A DNA stretch of 64,000 bases from Streptomyces sp. NBC_00078 (GCF_026343335.1 NZ_JAPELX010000001.1:4526001-4590000); one strand, 5' to 3'; shown: positions 15,004 through 24,277, counted from the stretch's first letter. Numbers and translations: made by a program. Notes: a model not told the origin generated them from the letters alone.

Positions 15004-16775
15004 CCTGTACTTCGCGGGTCGCCGTTTCAGGTCATTGGCCAGCGGGTTTGAGTGACTTCGATGCCGAGGAGGTCGAGGAGGTGGAGTTGGACTCCTCGGG
15101 TGATCTGGACGGTGGGTGGATCGGTGACGTTGCCGATCCGCAGGGCGAGTTCGCTCAGGTGGTAGAGGATCATGCGGCCGGTGGGCCGCACCCGGCGGTT
15201 GTCCGGGTAGAGGCCGACCATCGTCTGCTCGGGGCCCAGGGCTTGTCTGACCTGGCGCTCGATCAGGCTGAAGACCAGCAGGGCCAGGCAGATGACCTGG
15301 ATCAGGGCGGCGACGCGGTGGTTGTGCTGCACGAACAGCGGGGTGACCGCCAGGGGGCCCTTGAAGTCCGCGTAACGGCGCTCGACCGATCCCTGGCCCT
15401 TGTACTGGATCAGGACCTGGCCCGGGTCGGCCTGCTCGGGGGTCAGCGCCGTCAGCAGCGCGTACCAGCCGTCGGCTGCCGCCTCGTCGTCCAGGACCTG
15501 ATGGTCGAAGTGCCAGGCCAGGGTGGGCCTGCCGTTGTCGTCTTCGCCGATCTCGGTGCGCAGGCAGGAGGCAACCCGCCGGGTCTTGGCGATCACGCCG
15601 ATACGGGCCGCGATCTTCTCGGCGGTGTTGTAGTACCTGCCGCCGGCTCCGTGCTGGACCTTGTCCAGGTCCTCGGCCGCGCGGGTGAGGCGTTTGGTGC
15701 GGGCGGCCTGCTGGCCCGCAGCGTTGCCGGTGGAGTGGACCAGGATTCGGCGAACGCTCAGGACCGGGTCGCGCCTGCGCGGACCGTTCAGGGTGTGAAC
15801 GTCCTCCAGTACCCGGTAGACCTCGCGCTGGGCGGGGTCCTTGCCCGCGTCGCGGTCGGGCACCCAGTCCACGACAGTGGCGGCCTCCAGGTCCAAGGCG
15901 GCATAGAAACCGTCCTTGACCTGAGCCGCCGGGACCGGGGCGATGAATGCCGTCCTGGCTGCCAGCAGTGCGGCGACGTTCGGGTAGGAAACCAGCTTGG
16001 AATCGGCGACCAGCAGGAACTCCCGTTCGCCGGCCAGCTTCTGCAGATCCTTCATCGCCCCGACGACCTGGGACACCTCGGCCGCGCCCCCGCCGAAGAC
16101 CCGGGCGTGGACCGGGATGCCGCCGTCACCGGTGACCGCGAGCCCGGCCTGGACCTGCTTCAGGTCCACCCGGCGGTCCTTGGGATGCCCGTGCTTGATC
16201 ACCGGGAACGCGTCGTCCTGATCTTCCAGCGGGTAGGCCCCGTGGACGGACATGGACGTCATGTCCCAGTGCAACCGCGACACGTCGATGCCGAACTCGG
16301 TGATCGCCCGCGCGCCGACCGTGCCCGCGAGTTGCTCCAGCTTCGGGGCGATCGCATCCAGTGCCCGCGCGAGGCGGTCGTCGTTGAGCAAGCCCGCCTC
16401 GATGCCCAGGACCTCCTCCACCGCCCAGGTCCGGGCCCAGTCGCCGACCCGGAACAGCGGTATCGGCGAGGTCAGCCGGTTCGCGACCAGCGCCTCGATG
16501 ACCTGCCCGTGCGTCAGGTGCGCGCTCGGCGCGGACGGGCACAACCCGTCGACGATCCCCGCCACGTCCAGCCGGCGCAGAAACTCGGCAGCGACAGGCA
16601 GAGCGCCCAGACGCTTCTCCACCACAGACGTCACCACGCACTCAAGGCGCTGACGCTGGGACCGAGGCCGCGGGGACCGGGAAATCATCGACACACCCGG
16701 CTAACGCCCACAGCCCCGACCCGGATACGACCGAACCCTCTACTCCAACCGATTCAACGACCCGCGAAGTACGGG
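15004..16775 (-). mobile_element. IS1634-type insertion sequence
   Basis: The element is 1772 bp with inverted repeats CCTGTACTTCGCGGGTCG (left) and CCCGTACTTCGCGGGTCG (right, complement). Six-bp duplications ACTAGC lie at 14998-15003 and 16776-16781. It carries a single long transposase gene. The target again contains CTAG. The right-hand duplication holds the stop codon of the neighbouring serine hydrolase. Confidence 0.87.
15027..16694 (-). CDS. IS1634-family transposase with DUF4277 N-terminus
   Basis: The 555-residue protein has an N-terminal DUF4277-like domain (GALPVAAEFLRRLDVAGIVDGLCP ... HGQVIEALVANRLTSP). It then has a DDE core: DMTSMSVHGAY, LLVADSKLVSYPNVAAL and the late VERRYADFKGPLAVTPLFVQ. 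A C-terminal helical region follows (HRVAALIQVICLALLVFSLIERQVR). No frameshift is visible, so it may be active. The start is GTG at 16694 with a weak ribosome site; an in-frame ATG lies two codons later. Confidence 0.86.
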   Translation of the reverse strand: MSMISRSPRPRSQRQRLECVVTSVVEKRLGALPVAAEFLRRLDVAGIVDGLCPSAPSAHLTHGQVIEALVANRLTSPIPLFRVGDWARTWAVEEVLGIEAGLLNDDRLARALDAIAPKLEQLAGTVGARAITEFGIDVSRLHWDMTSMSVHGAYPLEDQDDAFPVIKHGHPKDRRVDLKQVQAGLAVTGDGGIPVHARVFGGGAAEVSQVVGAMKDLQKLAGEREFLLVADSKLVSYPNVAALLAARTAFIAPVPAAQVKDGFYAALDLEAATVVDWVPDRDAGKDPAQREVYRVLEDVHTLNGPRRRDPVLSVRRILVHSTGNAAGQQAARTKRLTRAAEDLDKVQHGAGGRYYNTAEKIAARIGVIAKTRRVASCLRTEIGEDDNGRPTLAWHFDHQVLDDEAAADGWYALLTALTPEQADPGQVLIQYKGQGSVERRYADFKGPLAVTPLFVQHNHRVAALIQVICLALLVFSLIERQVRQALGPEQTMVGLYPDNRRVRPTGRMILYHLSELALRIGNVTDPPTVQITRGVQLHLLDLLGIEVTQTRWPMT

Positions 16776-16776
16776 A

Positions 16777-18162
16777 CTAGCCGATCCCCCGCCAGCCGTC
16801 CGGATCCACCCCACCGGGCACGGAAGCCTCGTCGTCGTACGGCTGACGCGTGAACACGAACGACCCGAGGTCCAGATGGCTCACCGTCCCGTCCGGGCGC
16901 CGTACGGCCGTCAGGAGCTCTCCGGCGTAGTAGCCCTCCAGTCCGGTCCAGGTCCCGTCGCCGTTCGCCCTGAAGCGGGAGCGGCGGCCGCTGCCGGACA
17001 GCGGCTCCAGCGAGACACCTCCGTCCGTCGCGAGCCGCAGGGCGAACGCATGCGTTCCCCAGTACCAGGGCCCGGTCAACTCCAGTACCCGTGGCGCGAT
17101 TTGGGCCAGCGGTCGCCACGGATCGGGAATGCGCGGCTCGGCCTCACCGACGATCCGTACGAGATCCGCTCCGACGGTGCCCAGCAAAGGACCGGAGGTG
17201 CAGTTGGCCAGCACCACTGCCGCGACGTCGTCCTCCACGCTGATGGTGAGGTTCGCCAGGAAGCCCGGCAGCGATCCGGAGTGCCCCACGAGGAGCCGGC
17301 CGGACCGGTGCTGGATCTGCAGCCCCAGTCCGTACGTGGCTCCGTCCACGACGTCCGCGGCTTCGGCGGGCGCAGCGGGCGTACGCATCTCTCTCACGGT
17401 CTCGGCGCTCAGCACCCGGTCGTCGCCGTGTGCCAGGAAGACAGCGAAGCGCGCCAGGTCAGCTGCCGTGGACCAGAGCTGACCGGCAGGGGCCATCCGG
17501 CCGAGGTCCTCGGCGGGTTCGGGCAGCAGGACATCTGCCCAGGGGTGCACGGCCCAGCCACCCGCATGGGGCGCCTTTGGGTGAGCGCTCGTACGGTCGA
17601 GGCCCAGAGGTTCGAGCACTTCACGCCGAAGTACTTCCTCCCAGGGCGCTCCACGCAGCTTCTCGACGAGCGTGCCGAGCACGGTGTAGCCGGGGTTGGA
17701 GTAATGGAAGCGGCGGCCCACCGGGTGCAGAAAGGCCTGTTCGCCCAGGACATCGGCGAGTTCGGGGCGCAGGGCCCCCGCGGTGCGCTCCCACCACGGG
17801 GCGGGCGACTCCGCCGCCAATCCGCTCGTGTGGGCCAGGAGGTCGGCGATGGTCGCCTCCCCCGCGCCGGTTCCTGGCAGGTGCTTCTCCAACGGATCAC
17901 CGAGGTCGAGAGCACCCTCGTCGCGCAACCGCAGCACAAGAACAGCGGTGAAGGTCTTGGTGATGGAGCCGATGCGGTACTGCACGTTCCCGTCCGGGCC
18001 GTGCCCGTCCGCCGAGGTCCGCGCACCGTGCCACACGGTCCGCCCGCCTCTCGCGACCGCCGCGACCACCGACGGCGCACGCCCTTCGGTCTGGGCCACA
18101 GCGATCCTGTGCAGCAGTGCCCGGCGCGTTCCGGAGAGCAGCTCTTCCTGAGGTGTCGTCAT
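16777..18162 (-). CDS. Serine hydrolase, beta-lactamase/class C PBP-like fold
   Basis: The 461-residue protein has the SxxK nucleophile motif in YRIGSITKTFTAVLV, the YxN motif in FHYSNPGYTVLG, and the third motif in LLVGHSGSLPGF. The C-terminal ~130 residues form a lipocalin-like extension (LTGPWYWGTHAFALRL). No signal peptide is seen, so it is probably cytoplasmic. Members hydrolyse esters or D-amino-acid peptides; substrate unknown. ATG at 18162 follows a GGGGGG ribosome site. The TAG stop lies within the ACTAGC target duplication of the adjoining IS1634 element, so the gene end was exactly at the insertion point and was restored by the duplication. Confidence 0.85.
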   Translation of the reverse strand: MTTPQEELLSGTRRALLHRIAVAQTEGRAPSVVAAVARGGRTVWHGARTSADGHGPDGNVQYRIGSITKTFTAVLVLRLRDEGALDLGDPLEKHLPGTGAGEATIADLLAHTSGLAAESPAPWWERTAGALRPELADVLGEQAFLHPVGRRFHYSNPGYTVLGTLVEKLRGAPWEEVLRREVLEPLGLDRTSAHPKAPHAGGWAVHPWADVLLPEPAEDLGRMAPAGQLWSTAADLARFAVFLAHGDDRVLSAETVREMRTPAAPAEAADVVDGATYGLGLQIQHRSGRLLVGHSGSLPGFLANLTISVEDDVAAVVLANCTSGPLLGTVGADLVRIVGEAEPRIPDPWRPLAQIAPRVLELTGPWYWGTHAFALRLATDGGVSLEPLSGSGRRSRFRANGDGTWTGLEGYYAGELLTAVRRPDGTVSHLDLGSFVFTRQPYDDEASVPGGVDPDGWRGIG

Positions 18163-18371
18163 GCCCCCCAGTCCATCCCGCAAGACCCTCGGCCGTCGAG
18201 TTCAATTCGACGGGGTCCCGGCGGTCTGTCCTGATCGGAACAGAGCGCCGGGCTCGTGGCCTGGGACGCGGGCTGCCCGGACGGACCTCGCGAGGACAAG
18301 GCTCCGGGTGTCTGACCCGCTCGATCGTGCCGAGCCGTCGATGCGCGTTCCCGGCCGGTCGGACGGACGGA

Positions 18372-19202
18372 TCAGCGCAGGCCGGCGAAGAGATCGTTCT
18401 CGGGTACGTCCACGCCGGTGGCGTCCTGGACACGTACGAAGGTCTCCATGCCCATCAAGTCGCCGAACCTCTCCTTGCCCATCTTGAGGAGGAAGATGTT
18501 CTCGCCCTGACTGGCGTGCGCGGCCAGCGCGTCGAACTTCTGACCACTGAAAGCCGTGGTGTCCACCCACGTGGTGATCTCATCGTCGGGGAGGCCGATC
18601 TCGGCCATCGCGGCCTCGGCGGGATCCGGCTCCGGCATGTCCGGATGAAACTCGCGCATGATCTCACCGAACCGCTGCATCCCGGAGCGGGGCATCGTAG
18701 TCCAGTAGACCTTCGGATTCAGCACGGTCATCTCCAGCGCCGCCATCGTGATGCGGTGAGCCTGGATGTGGTCGGGGTGGCCGTAGAAGCCGTTCTCGTC
18801 GTAAGTGACGACCACATCAGGTCGGTAGTGCCGCATGAGTGCCGCGAGGCGGGCCGCGCCTTCCTGCACGGGGGTCTGCCAGAAGGATCCGGGGGCGTCG
18901 TTGCTCGGCCAGCCCATCATCCCGGAGTCGGCATAATCCAACATCTCCAGATCGCTGATCTTCAGGACGTCACAGCTCGCCTCAAGTTCTTGACGGCGCA
19001 TCAAAGCAACTGCCGCCGGATCGTGCCCGGGATCACCCGGCTTGACACCCCCCGGTCCGTCACCGCAACTGCCGTCGGTACACGTCACGAGAACCGTGCG
19101 GATGCCCTCCGCCGCGTACCGCGCGAGGACCCCTCCGGTTCCGGTGGCCTCGTCGTCGGGGTGGGCGTGTACTGCCATGAGCGTCAAGGGCCGGTCAGTC
19201 AT
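18372..19202 (-). CDS. PIG-L family deacetylase
   Basis: The 276-residue protein starts MTDRPLTLMAVHAHPDDEATGTGGVL. The AHPDDE motif and the later GHPDHIQAH supply the zinc ligands and catalytic Asp of LmbE/PIG-L deacetylases. Relatives include MshB and Mca of mycothiol metabolism, but the sequence after the motif (GGVKPGDPGHD) differs from both, so it is best called a general N-acetyl-sugar or amide hydrolase. ATG at 19202 has GGAGG 8 nt upstream. Confidence 0.83.
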   Translation of the reverse strand: MTDRPLTLMAVHAHPDDEATGTGGVLARYAAEGIRTVLVTCTDGSCGDGPGGVKPGDPGHDPAAVALMRRQELEASCDVLKISDLEMLDYADSGMMGWPSNDAPGSFWQTPVQEGAARLAALMRHYRPDVVVTYDENGFYGHPDHIQAHRITMAALEMTVLNPKVYWTTMPRSGMQRFGEIMREFHPDMPEPDPAEAAMAEIGLPDDEITTWVDTTAFSGQKFDALAAHASQGENIFLLKMGKERFGDLMGMETFVRVQDATGVDVPENDLFAGLR

Positions 19203-19528
19203 GAAACAGTCCTCCTGCAGAAATACGTCTTGGTCCGAGTGTGCGACGGGCGTACCGCGATCCTGGGGCGCGGATCCTGGTGGGGCGGACGACCCTGTGG
19301 TCTCCGTGTTCCCCGCCGTGCCGCGCCGGTCCCTCGGTGAATGCAACCGCGTAGGCCGGGCCGGCTGTTCCCAGCGCGGCCGGTTGGTCTTCCACGCCTC
19401 GGCGTTTCAACGCGACCGAGATGCCGACGCGACCTGTATGTCCCAGCGCCACGTCGGATCCGACTTCCATCCGGCACCAGCCGTGAGATTCCGGCACGAA
19501 ATGTCAGACCGCACCCTGACGACGCAGC
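19203..19528. other. Intergenic stretch between dnaB and the PIG-L gene
   Basis: 326 bp without a gene I can support. It should contain the promoter of the PIG-L gene. Short open frames occur on both strands, but none has family resemblance or a good ribosome site. Confidence 0.5.
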
Positions 19529-21007
19529 TCAGGTCTGCGCCATGTCCACGAAGCGCGAGTAGTGGCCCTGGAAGGCGACCGTGATCGTCGCTGTCGGGCC
19601 GTTACGGTGCTTGGCCACGATCAGGTCCGCCTCGCCCGCGCGGGGCGACTCCTTCTCGTACGCGTCCTCACGGTGCAGCAGGATGACCATGTCGGCGTCC
19701 TGCTCGATGGAGCCGGACTCACGCAGGTCGGAGACCATCGGCTTCTTGTCGGTGCGCTGCTCGGGACCACGGTTCAGCTGGGACAGCGCGATGACCGGGA
19801 GCTCCAGCTCCTTGGCGAGGAGCTTGAGGTTACGGGACATGTCCGAGACCTCCTGCTGGCGGTTCTCGGCACGCTTGGAGCCGCCGGACTGCATCAGCTG
19901 GAGATAGTCGATGACGACCAGTCTGATGTCGTTGCGCTGCTTGAGACGCCGGCACTTGGCGCGGATCTCCATCATCGACAGGTTCGGGGAGTCGTCGATG
20001 AACAGCGGTGCGGCCGACACATCCGGCATCCGGCGGGCCAGACGCGTCCAGTCCTCGTCGGTCATCGTGCCGGAACGCATGTGGTGCAGGGCGACTCGAG
20101 CCTCGGCTGACAACAGACGCATCGCGATCTCGTTGCGACCCATTTCGAGGGAGAAGATGACACTCGGCAGGTTGTGCTTGATCGATGCGGCCCGGGCGAA
20201 GTCCAGTGCGAGGGTGGACTTACCCATGGCGGGACGCGCGGCGATGACGATCATCTGGCCCGGATGCAGACCGTTGGTGAGCGAGTCGAAGTCGGTGAAC
20301 CCCGTGGGCACACCGGTCATCTCTCCAGATCGGGAGCCGATCGCCTCGATCTCGTCGAGCGCGCCCTCCATGATGTCACCGAGCGGCAGGTAGTCCTCGC
20401 TGGTGCGCTGCTCGGTGACCGCGTAGATCTCGGCCTGGGCGCGGTTGACGATCTCGTCGACGTCGTCGTCGGCCGCGTATCCCATCTGGGTGATACGGGT
20501 GCCTGCCTCGACCAGCCGCCGCAGGACCGCACGCTCGTGCACGATCTCCGCGTAGTACTCGGCGTTGGCCGCCGTCGGCACGGTCTGGACGAGGGTGTGC
20601 AGATAGGACGCGCCGCCAACCTTGTTGATCTCTCCGCGCTTGGTGAGCTCGGCGGCGATCGTGATGGGGTCGGCCGGTTCGCCCTTGGCGTAGATGTCGA
20701 GGATCGCCTGGAAGATCGTCTCGTGTGCGGGCTTGTAGAAGTCGTGCCCCTTGAGGACCTCCACAACGTCGGCGATGGCGTCCTTGGACAACAGCATGCC
20801 GCCGAGAACGGACTGTTCGGCATCCAGGTCCTGGGGTGGCACGCGCTCGAAGGATGTGCCCCCGCCGTCCCATTCGCCGCTGTCCCGGCCTCGGTCGTGT
20901 TGTTCGTCTCGGCCCCGGCCCCCCTCGCCGCGGCGGCGGGAGGCAGGCAGACGATCACTTGGACCGCTGTCGGCCCATGGGTCGTCCAAGGGCTCGGAAA
21001 TACTCAC
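19529..21007 (-). CDS. dnaB: Replicative DNA helicase DnaB
   Basis: The 492-residue protein has a disordered Arg/Gly/Asp-rich N-terminus (to ~residue 50). The DnaB N-terminal domain follows (PPQDLDAEQSVLGGMLLSKDAI), and then the RecA-like ATPase with Walker A AARPAMGKSTLAL and Walker B RLVVIDYLQLMQ. The C-terminus contains LRESGSIEQDADMVILLHREDAY. It unwinds the parental duplex at the fork. GTG at 21007 preceded by GGAGGAGGTGG fixes the start; length agrees with the S. coelicolor protein. No intein is present. Several DnaA-box-like sequences lie upstream. Confidence 0.95.
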   Translation of the reverse strand: MSISEPLDDPWADSGPSDRLPASRRRGEGGRGRDEQHDRGRDSGEWDGGGTSFERVPPQDLDAEQSVLGGMLLSKDAIADVVEVLKGHDFYKPAHETIFQAILDIYAKGEPADPITIAAELTKRGEINKVGGASYLHTLVQTVPTAANAEYYAEIVHERAVLRRLVEAGTRITQMGYAADDDVDEIVNRAQAEIYAVTEQRTSEDYLPLGDIMEGALDEIEAIGSRSGEMTGVPTGFTDFDSLTNGLHPGQMIVIAARPAMGKSTLALDFARAASIKHNLPSVIFSLEMGRNEIAMRLLSAEARVALHHMRSGTMTDEDWTRLARRMPDVSAAPLFIDDSPNLSMMEIRAKCRRLKQRNDIRLVVIDYLQLMQSGGSKRAENRQQEVSDMSRNLKLLAKELELPVIALSQLNRGPEQRTDKKPMVSDLRESGSIEQDADMVILLHREDAYEKESPRAGEADLIVAKHRNGPTATITVAFQGHYSRFVDMAQT

Positions 21008-21191
21008 CGAGCCACCTCCTCCCGTCCGCCGACGAGCGGACCTAGCCGTGCTCTCTTTTCTACGGCACGGCACTGACAAATGAGAGGCCCAACTCCGGTT
21101 ACTGCACGTCGGTTCTGAGCTGGATTCCCTGCCGACGAACGGAGTGGGCGCCGGACCACGGTAGGCCTGTGGGCACCGTCAGCCAATCTGG

Positions 21192-21454
21192 TTATCCACA
21201 GGCCATGTGGACGACGGCCCCCATGCTGTGGAGAACTCCGCAAAACCTGTGCACGATGCGGTGGACAGCCCTGTGAACAAGCTCAAGCCTTTCCGGCGCA
21301 ACCCACCCTGACCTGCACCTTTCCCATCCACCGGCTGTGCAGAAGAAAAACTTTCCCAGTCGGACCAAGATCGCCTCGAACTACGCACGAACGAGCACAC
21401 GGAGAGTCAGGAGGTAAGGGTCATAAGGGCTTTACATCTCTTACCTGTGGACGA
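21192..21454. promoter_or_regulatory. Cluster of DnaA-box-like 9-mers upstream of dnaB
   Basis: The gap 21008-21468 between dnaB and the divergent MATE gene contains TTATCCACA at 21192-21200, a perfect consensus DnaA box. It also contains TGTGGACGA at 21206-21214, TGTGGAGAA at 21227-21235, GGTGGACAG at 21260-21268 and TGTGGACGA at 21446-21454 (reverse-strand boxes). They may allow DnaA to control dnaB or to be titrated. No gene was seen in this gap. Confidence 0.65.
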
Positions 21455-21468
21455 TTAGATTGGTGCTC

Positions 21469-22806
21469 ATGACACAGGCTCCCGCGACCTCCAGGGCCAC
21501 CCGGCGACAGCACGATCGAGAGATCGTCGCACTGGCCGTCCCGGCCTTCGGCGCACTCGTCGCCGAGCCCCTTCTTGTCATGGCCGACAGCGCAATCGTG
21601 GGGCACCTCGGCACGGCACAACTCGCCGGACTTGGCGTCGCCTCGGCCCTCCTCATGACAGCAGTCAGCATCTTCGTCTTCCTCGCCTACGCCACTACGG
21701 CGGCCGTCGCCCGACGTGTCGGGGCGGGCGACCTCCAGGCCGCCATCCGCCAGGGAATGGACGGCATATGGCTGGCACTCCTGCTTGGTGCTGCCGTCAT
21801 CGCCGCCGTACTCCCCACGGCGCCAACCGTGGTGGAACTTTTCGGCGCCTCGGAGACCGCAGCCCCCTACGCGACCACATACCTGCGCATCTCGGCCCTC
21901 GGCATCCCAGCCATGCTCGTCGTGCTCGCCTCGACCGGTGTCCTGCGTGGCCTTCAGAACACGAAGACGCCCCTCTATGTCGCCGTCGCAGGCTTTTTCG
22001 CCAACGCCGCCCTCAACGCCGGCCTCGTCTACGGCGCCGATCTCGGCATCGCCGGTTCCGCCTGGGGCACCGTCATCGCACAGTGCGGCATGGCAGCCGT
22101 CTATCTCATCGTGGTCGTCCGCGGAGCCCGCAGACACGGAGCCTCACTGCGTCCCGACGCGGCGGGGATACGGGCCTCGGCACAAGCCGGCATCCCCCTG
22201 CTGGTCCGCACACTCTCGCTCCGGGCGATCCTGATGATTGCCACGGCCGTCGCCGCCCGACTCGGCGACGCCGATATCGCGGCACACCAGATCGTGCTGT
22301 CCCTGTGGAGTTTGCTCGCCTTCGCCCTTGACGCCATCGCCATCGCCGGTCAGGCCATCATCGGACGCTACCTGGGCGCAGATGACGCCGAGGGTGCCCG
22401 CCACGCCTGCCGCCGCATGGTGCAGTGGGGGATCGCGGTCGGCGGCGTACTCGGCGTCCTGGTGGTGATCGCCCGGCCGGTGTTCCTGCCTCTGTTCACG
22501 AACGACACCTTGGTGAAGGACGCCGCCCTGCCCGCTCTTCTCGTGGTGGCTCTCTCCCAGCCGGTCTGCGGCATTGTCTTCGTCCTGGACGGCGTACTGA
22601 TGGGCGCAGGCGACGGCCCGTATCTGGCCTGGGCCATGGTGGTCACCCTGGCTGCTTTTGCCCCACTGGCTTTGCTCGTCCCGACTCTGGGTGGCGGCCT
22701 CACAGCGCTCTGGGGAGCGATGACGCTGATGATGGTGATACGCATGCTGACTCTTTGGCTGCGGACCCGTTCTGGCCGCTGGATCGTCACCGGCGCCACC
22801 CGCTGA
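21469..22806 (+). CDS. MATE-family multidrug/toxin exporter
   Basis: The 445-residue protein has about twelve hydrophobic segments in two similar halves. It contains the MATE signatures PAFGALVAEPLLVMADSAIVGHLGTAQLAGL near the N-terminus and AHQIVLSLWSLLAFALDAIAIAGQAIIGRYLGA at the start of the second half. It exports cationic or drug-like compounds in exchange for H+ or Na+. ATG at 21469 gives MTQAPATS; GTG at 21463 is an alternative. No ribosome site is evident, so the mRNA may be leaderless. Confidence 0.87.
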   Translation: MTQAPATSRATRRQHDREIVALAVPAFGALVAEPLLVMADSAIVGHLGTAQLAGLGVASALLMTAVSIFVFLAYATTAAVARRVGAGDLQAAIRQGMDGIWLALLLGAAVIAAVLPTAPTVVELFGASETAAPYATTYLRISALGIPAMLVVLASTGVLRGLQNTKTPLYVAVAGFFANAALNAGLVYGADLGIAGSAWGTVIAQCGMAAVYLIVVVRGARRHGASLRPDAAGIRASAQAGIPLLVRTLSLRAILMIATAVAARLGDADIAAHQIVLSLWSLLAFALDAIAIAGQAIIGRYLGADDAEGARHACRRMVQWGIAVGGVLGVLVVIARPVFLPLFTNDTLVKDAALPALLVVALSQPVCGIVFVLDGVLMGAGDGPYLAWAMVVTLAAFAPLALLVPTLGGGLTALWGAMTLMMVIRMLTLWLRTRSGRWIVTGATR

Positions 22807-22808
22807 CT

Positions 22809-22840
22809 GTTTCACGTGAAACCGGCGTTTCACGTGAAAC
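22809..22840. promoter_or_regulatory. parS: Pair of parS sites
   Basis: Two perfect GTTTCACGTGAAAC copies at 22809-22822 and 22827-22840, 4 bp apart, right after the MATE stop codon. Confidence 0.92.
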
Positions 22841-22871
22841 ATGCGCGATGCCGTACTGCATCGGAACGCGA

Positions 22872-22908
22872 AGATGGGGCGGCACCCGCGAAGGGTGCCG
22901 CCCCATCT
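22872..22908. terminator. Bidirectional terminator between MATE and rplI
   Basis: Perfect 16-bp stem (22872-22887 with 22893-22908, arm AGATGGGGCGGCACCC) and a 5-nt loop, between two convergent genes. Confidence 0.88.
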
Positions 22909-22934
22909 CTCAGCAGTTCAGCCGAGCGCAGCGA

Positions 22935-23381
22935 TCAGGCCGCGACGACCTCGATGTTGACCTTGGCGGCAACCTCGGGGTGCAGACGCACAGACGTCTC
23001 GTGGGCGCCCAGGGTCTTGATCGGCGCACCCAGCTCGATGCGGCGCTTGTCGACCTCGGGGCCACCGGAAGCCTTGATCGCCGAAGCGATGTCGGCCGGG
23101 GTGACGGAACCGAAGAGACGACCGGCGTCGCCGGAGCGGACAGCCAGACGGACCTTGACGCCCTCGAGCCGGGCCTTCACCTGGTTGGCCTGCTCGATGG
23201 TCTGGATCTCGTGAATCTTGCGAGCACGACGGATCTGCTCGACGTCCTTCTCGCCACCCTTGGTCCAGCGGATAGCGAACTTCCGCGGGATCAGGTAGTT
23301 GCGAGCGTAACCGTCCTTGACGTCGACAACGTCGCCCGCGGCACCGAGGCCGGAGACCTCGTGGGTGAGGATGATCTTCAT
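22935..23381 (-). CDS. rplI: 50S ribosomal protein L9
   Basis: The 148-residue protein starts MKIILTHEVSGLGAAGDVVDVKDGYARNYLIPRKFA, the L9 signature region, followed by the long connecting helix and C-terminal domain (LFGSVTPADIASAI). It binds domain V of 23S rRNA. It is the last gene of the rpsF-ssb-rpsR-rplI operon. Confidence 0.96.
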   Translation of the reverse strand: MKIILTHEVSGLGAAGDVVDVKDGYARNYLIPRKFAIRWTKGGEKDVEQIRRARKIHEIQTIEQANQVKARLEGVKVRLAVRSGDAGRLFGSVTPADIASAIKASGGPEVDKRRIELGAPIKTLGAHETSVRLHPEVAAKVNIEVVAA

Positions 23382-23399
23382 GTTTCGGTCACCCTTCCC

Positions 23400-23636
23400 T
23401 TATCGCGCGGTGGAGGTGTAGGGCAGCAGCGCCATCTCACGGCTGTTCTTGACAGCCGTGGCGACGTCACGCTGGTGCTGCGTGCAGTTGCCGGTCACGC
23501 GGCGGGCACGGATCTTGCCGCGGTCGGAAATGAACTTCCGCAGCATGTTCGTGTCCTTGTAGTCCACGTACGTGACCTTGTCCTTGCAGAAAGCGCAGAC
23601 CTTCTTCTTAGGCTTGCGCACAGGCGGCTTCGCCAT
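23400..23636 (-). CDS. rpsR: 30S ribosomal protein S18
   Basis: The 78-residue protein starts MAKPPVRKPKKKVCAFCKDK. The body contains YVDYKDTNMLRKFISDRGKIRARRVTGNC and TQHQRDVATAVKNSREMALLPY, typical of S18. The CxxC pair plus a later Cys marks this as the cysteine-containing form, which may bind zinc; many streptomycetes carry a second cysteine-free copy elsewhere under zinc control. It sits 18 bp upstream of rplI in the same operon. Confidence 0.95.
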   Translation of the reverse strand: MAKPPVRKPKKKVCAFCKDKVTYVDYKDTNMLRKFISDRGKIRARRVTGNCTQHQRDVATAVKNSREMALLPYTSTAR

Positions 23637-23680
23637 GGTGTTTCTCCTGTGTGATCAAGAAGTTTGGGTACGAACCCGCC

Positions 23681-24277
23681 CTAGAAGGGAGGCTCGTCCG
23701 AGTAGCCGCCGCCAGCGCTGCTGCCGGAGTTTCCACCCCAGCCGCCGCCACCGCTGCCGCCCTGGTTGCCACCGGCAGGAGTGCCGGTCGCCCACGGGTC
23801 GTCGGCGGGAGCACCGCCGCCTTGCTGGCCGCCGCCGGAGCCACCGCCCCAGCCACCGCCACCCTGGCCGCTACCGCCGCTGTAACCGCCCTGACCCTGC
23901 TGCCCACCACGGCCTGCGGTCTTGGTGACCTTGGCCGTGGCGTTGCGCAGGCTGGCGCCGACTTCCTCGACGTCCAGTTCGTAGACCGTGCGCTTGACGC
24001 CCTCACGGTCCTCGTAGGACCGCTGCTTCAGCCGGCCCTGCACGATGACGCGCATGCCTCGCTGGAGCGACTCCGCGACGTTCTCCGCCGCCTGACGCCA
24101 GACCGAGCAGGTCAGAAAGAGGCTTTCGCCGTCCTTCCACTCGTTCGTCTGACGGTCGAAGGTGCGGGGAGTGGACGCGACACGGAACTTCGCGACCGCC
24201 GCACCGGAGGGGGTGAAGCGCAGCTCGGGGTCATCGACAAGATTGCCGACGACCGTGATGACGGTCTCGCCTGCCAT
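23681..24277 (-). CDS. ssb: Single-stranded DNA-binding protein SSB
   Basis: The 198-residue protein has an OB fold (residues 1-110: MAGETVITVVGNLVDDPELRFTPSGAAVAKFRVAS ... GMRVIVQGRLKQRSYED). A glycine/glutamine-rich linker follows, and the conserved acidic tip is YSDEPPF. The tip binds replication and repair partners. It protects ssDNA at the fork. It belongs to the rpsF-ssb-rpsR-rplI operon; rpsF lies 78 bp upstream. Confidence 0.95.
   Translation of the reverse strand: MAGETVITVVGNLVDDPELRFTPSGAAVAKFRVASTPRTFDRQTNEWKDGESLFLTCSVWRQAAENVAESLQRGMRVIVQGRLKQRSYEDREGVKRTVYELDVEEVGASLRNATAKVTKTAGRGGQQGQGGYSGGSGQGGGGWGGGSGGGQQGGGAPADDPWATGTPAGGNQGGSGGGGWGGNSGSSAGGGYSDEPPF

Noticed and set aside
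15048..16853. Very long plus-strand open frame opposite the IS1634 transposase
   Set aside because: It is the antisense of a recognised transposase, has no family resemblance and is explained by high GC content.
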